Shown here: in pieces, positions 62,370 to 64,000 of the stretch
Layout of the letters: the number at the start of each line of letters is the position of its first letter
Position numbering within the stretch: position 1 is the first letter of the stretch
Notes under the pieces: model-generated
Databases searched by the model: none
What the model was told of the DNA's origin: nothing
The model's input: the letters and a program-made list of their open reading frames with translations, nothing else
Program-made: the position numbers and the translations under genes
NCBI RefSeq assembly: GCF_024448935.1
Contig: NZ_JAMOIE010000015.1
Coordinates: 1 to 64,000 of the forward strand
Length of the DNA: 64,000 nucleotides
Reading direction: 5' to 3'
DNA from: Stutzerimonas stutzeri
Lineage (GTDB): Bacteria; Pseudomonadota; Gammaproteobacteria; Pseudomonadales; Pseudomonadaceae

Positions 62370-63214
62370 AGACCCTGATCGCCCTGTGCCGCCGACCCTC
62401 GGTCGCCATCTCGCTGCTGCTGATCCTGACCATTGTGCTACTGGCGATACTGGCGCCCTGGGTCAGCCCGTACGATCCCTCCGAGCAGTTCATCGAAGGC
62501 CTGTCGATGGAAGGTGCGCCCTTGCCGCCGGACGAGACCTATCGGCTGGGCACCGACCTGCTCGGTCGCGACCTGCTCTCACGGCTCATCTACGGTGCGC
62601 GCACTTCGCTGTTCATCGGCCTGGCAGCCAACGGTCTGGCCGTGCTGATCGGCACCCTGGTTGGCCTGACGGCGGGCTTCGTGCGCGGCTGGCTGGGCAG
62701 CCTGCTGATGCGCTTGACGGACCTGATGATGGCCTTTCCCGCCCTGCTGCTGGCCATCGCCCTGGCGGCGATCTTCCAGCCAAGCGTGTGGATCGTGGCA
62801 CTGGTGATCGCCATGGTGAACTGGGTGCAGATCGCCCGGGTGATCTATTCGGAAACCGTTGCACTGGAGGCCCGCGACTTCGTGGCGGTGGAACGTACCC
62901 TGGGCGCCAGCTCCCTGCGCATCCTCTTCTCCCATCTGTTGCCACACCTGCTGCCGACCATCCTGGTCTGGGCCACGCTCGGCATTTCTACCACGGTGCT
63001 GCTGGAGGCAACGCTGTCCTACCTCGGCGTCGGGGTGCAGCCGCCCACGCCGAGCTGGGGCAACATCATCTTCGAAAGTCAGACCTACTTCAGCGAGGCA
63101 CCCTGGCTGGTGTTCATCCCAGGCGCGGCGATCATCCTCTTGTCGCTCGCCTTCAACCTGGTCGGCGACGCGTTGCGCGACGAGCTCGACCCGACACTGG
63201 TGGGGAGACGCTGA
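62366..63214 (+). CDS. ABC transporter permease, DppC/OppC type
   Basis: 282 residues with five to six membrane helices. It starts KTLIALCRRPSVAISLLLILTIVLLAILAPWVSPYDP and has GTDLLGRDLLSRLIYGARTSL and the EAA-loop VERTLGASSLRILFSHLLPHLLP that contacts the ATPase. Such permeases carry oligopeptides, nickel or related solutes. It overlaps amiR (ATGA) and the next permease (TGATG), so all four genes are one operon. The DppC-type gene preceding the DppB-type gene is the reverse of the common order. Confidence 0.9.
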   Translation: MKTLIALCRRPSVAISLLLILTIVLLAILAPWVSPYDPSEQFIEGLSMEGAPLPPDETYRLGTDLLGRDLLSRLIYGARTSLFIGLAANGLAVLIGTLVGLTAGFVRGWLGSLLMRLTDLMMAFPALLLAIALAAIFQPSVWIVALVIAMVNWVQIARVIYSETVALEARDFVAVERTLGASSLRILFSHLLPHLLPTILVWATLGISTTVLLEATLSYLGVGVQPPTPSWGNIIFESQTYFSEAPWLVFIPGAAIILLSLAFNLVGDALRDELDPTLVGRR

Positions 63215-64000
63215 TGCCGATCTTTATCCTGCGCCGCCTCGGCTATTCGCTGCTGATCCTGCTTGGCGTCACCTTCATCACCTACCTGCTGCTGTTCATG
63301 CTGCCTGCCGATCCGGCGCGGCAGATCGCCGGGCGCAGTGCGACACCGGAAGTGGTGGCCGGCATCCGGGCGCAGCTCGGCCTGGACCTGCCCTTCTACG
63401 AACAGTACGGACACTATCTCGGCAGGCTGGTACAGGGCGATCTCGGCCGCTCCTACATCCAGCGCAGCGAAGTCGCCGAGCTGATCGGCTCGCGCCTGCG
63501 CCCATCGCTTGAACTCATGGCGGCCGGCATCGGCTTCGAACTGCTGATCGGCATCAGCCTCGGCGTGATCGCCGCGCTGCGCCGGGGTGGTGTCGCCGAC
63601 AAGCTGTTGATGGCGTTTTCCTTCATCGGCGTCTCGGCGCCCCAGTTCATCGCCGCGATGCTGTTTCTCTACTTCTTCTCCATGCAACTGGGCTGGTTCC
63701 CGCTTGGCGGCTACGGCGGGCCGGAGCACCTGCTGCTGCCGGCTCTGACCCTGGGGATCCTCGGCAGCGGTTGGTATTCGCGCATGGTGCGCTCCTCGAT
63801 GATCGAGGTGCTGCAGCAGGACTTCATTCGCACCGCCCGCGCCAAGGGTCTCAGCCGCGGCCGGGTGATCATGCGCCATGTGCTGCCCAACGCGATCGTC
63901 CCGGTGATTCCGATGATCGGCATCGACATCGGCATCTTCATGGGCGGGCTGGTGGTCGTCGAGTCGGTGTTCGGCTGGCCGGGCATCGGGCAGCTTGCCT
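63214..64000 (+). CDS. ABC transporter permease, DppB/OppB type (partial)
   Basis: 262 codons are seen from the ATG at 63214; the gene continues past the window. It begins PIFILRRLGYSLLILLGVTFITYLLLFMLPADPARQIAG, the typical DppB start, followed by LGLDLPFYEQYGHYLGRLVQGDLGRSY and the EAA-loop TARAKGLSRGRVIMRHVLPNAIVP. Partner of the preceding permease; the ATPase and solute-binding genes should follow to the right. Confidence 0.92.
   Translation, partial: MPIFILRRLGYSLLILLGVTFITYLLLFMLPADPARQIAGRSATPEVVAGIRAQLGLDLPFYEQYGHYLGRLVQGDLGRSYIQRSEVAELIGSRLRPSLELMAAGIGFELLIGISLGVIAALRRGGVADKLLMAFSFIGVSAPQFIAAMLFLYFFSMQLGWFPLGGYGGPEHLLLPALTLGILGSGWYSRMVRSSMIEVLQQDFIRTARAKGLSRGRVIMRHVLPNAIVPVIPMIGIDIGIFMGGLVVVESVFGWPGIGQLA

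Overview
The window looks like a chromosome segment of a Pseudomonas-group gammaproteobacterium, most likely of the Stutzerimonas (Pseudomonas stutzeri) type. This rests on the high-GC coding style from about 6.1 kb onward and on runs of gene order typical of Pseudomonas: der-bamB-yfgM-hisS-ispG-rodZ-pilF-rlmN-ndk, iscRSUA-hscBA-fdx-iscX, cysE-trmJ next to suhB, and queA-tgt-yajC-secD-secF. The genus is an inference; there is no rRNA in the window.

Positions 1 to about 6107 are the end of a mobile genomic island and are visibly AT-richer than the rest. They hold the 3' end of a group II intron sitting inside an IS5-family transposase gene, a short decayed reading frame, and a compact four-gene operon of three tyrosine recombinases plus a small helix-turn-helix protein. 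This operon matches the ginABCD set that defines GInt islands and is related to Tn554 TnpA/B/C. The island ends about 93 bases upstream of ginA, inside the host gene for endonuclease I (endA). Only the 3' part of endA remains here, and it has lost the catalytic glutamate; the rest of the island and the 5' part of endA should lie to the left of the window.

Positions 6.1 to 33.5 kb are core chromosome. They carry two small membrane-protein genes, a YafV-type amidase with a methionine-type aminotransferase (methionine salvage), the der-to-ndk housekeeping run (ribosome assembly GTPase, outer-membrane assembly lipoprotein BamB, His-tRNA synthetase, isoprenoid synthesis, cell shape, type IV pilus, rRNA/tRNA methylation), the complete Isc iron-sulfur cluster with an IscR operator, cysE (cysteine supply for IscS), trmJ, suhB and the SecDF-YajC/queuosine group.

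Positions 33.5 to 60.3 kb hold a tRNA-Leu(CAA), a cold-shock gene, lptFG facing pepA-holC-valS, a cation/anion transport group (NhaD antiporter, small winged-helix protein, SLC13 permease), MFS transporters, rlmF, yejK, uppP, a glutathione S-transferase, mltF, ybaK, and the divergent metE/metR pair. One MFS gene is translationally coupled to a 40-residue membrane peptide.

Positions 60.3 kb to the end start an operon of an AmiC-like sensor, an AmiR-like ANTAR antiterminator and two oligopeptide/nickel-type ABC permeases; the last is cut by the window edge. In front of it lie two similar palindromes and a leader whose hairpin with an A-N-N-G-N-N hexaloop overlaps an intrinsic terminator 11 bases before the start codon. 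This suggests that AmiR controls its own operon by antitermination. Tandem 7-bp repeats occur at three intergenic places. The most notable points are the GInt operon with a catalytically degenerate middle recombinase, its insertion in endA, and the candidate ANTAR leader.
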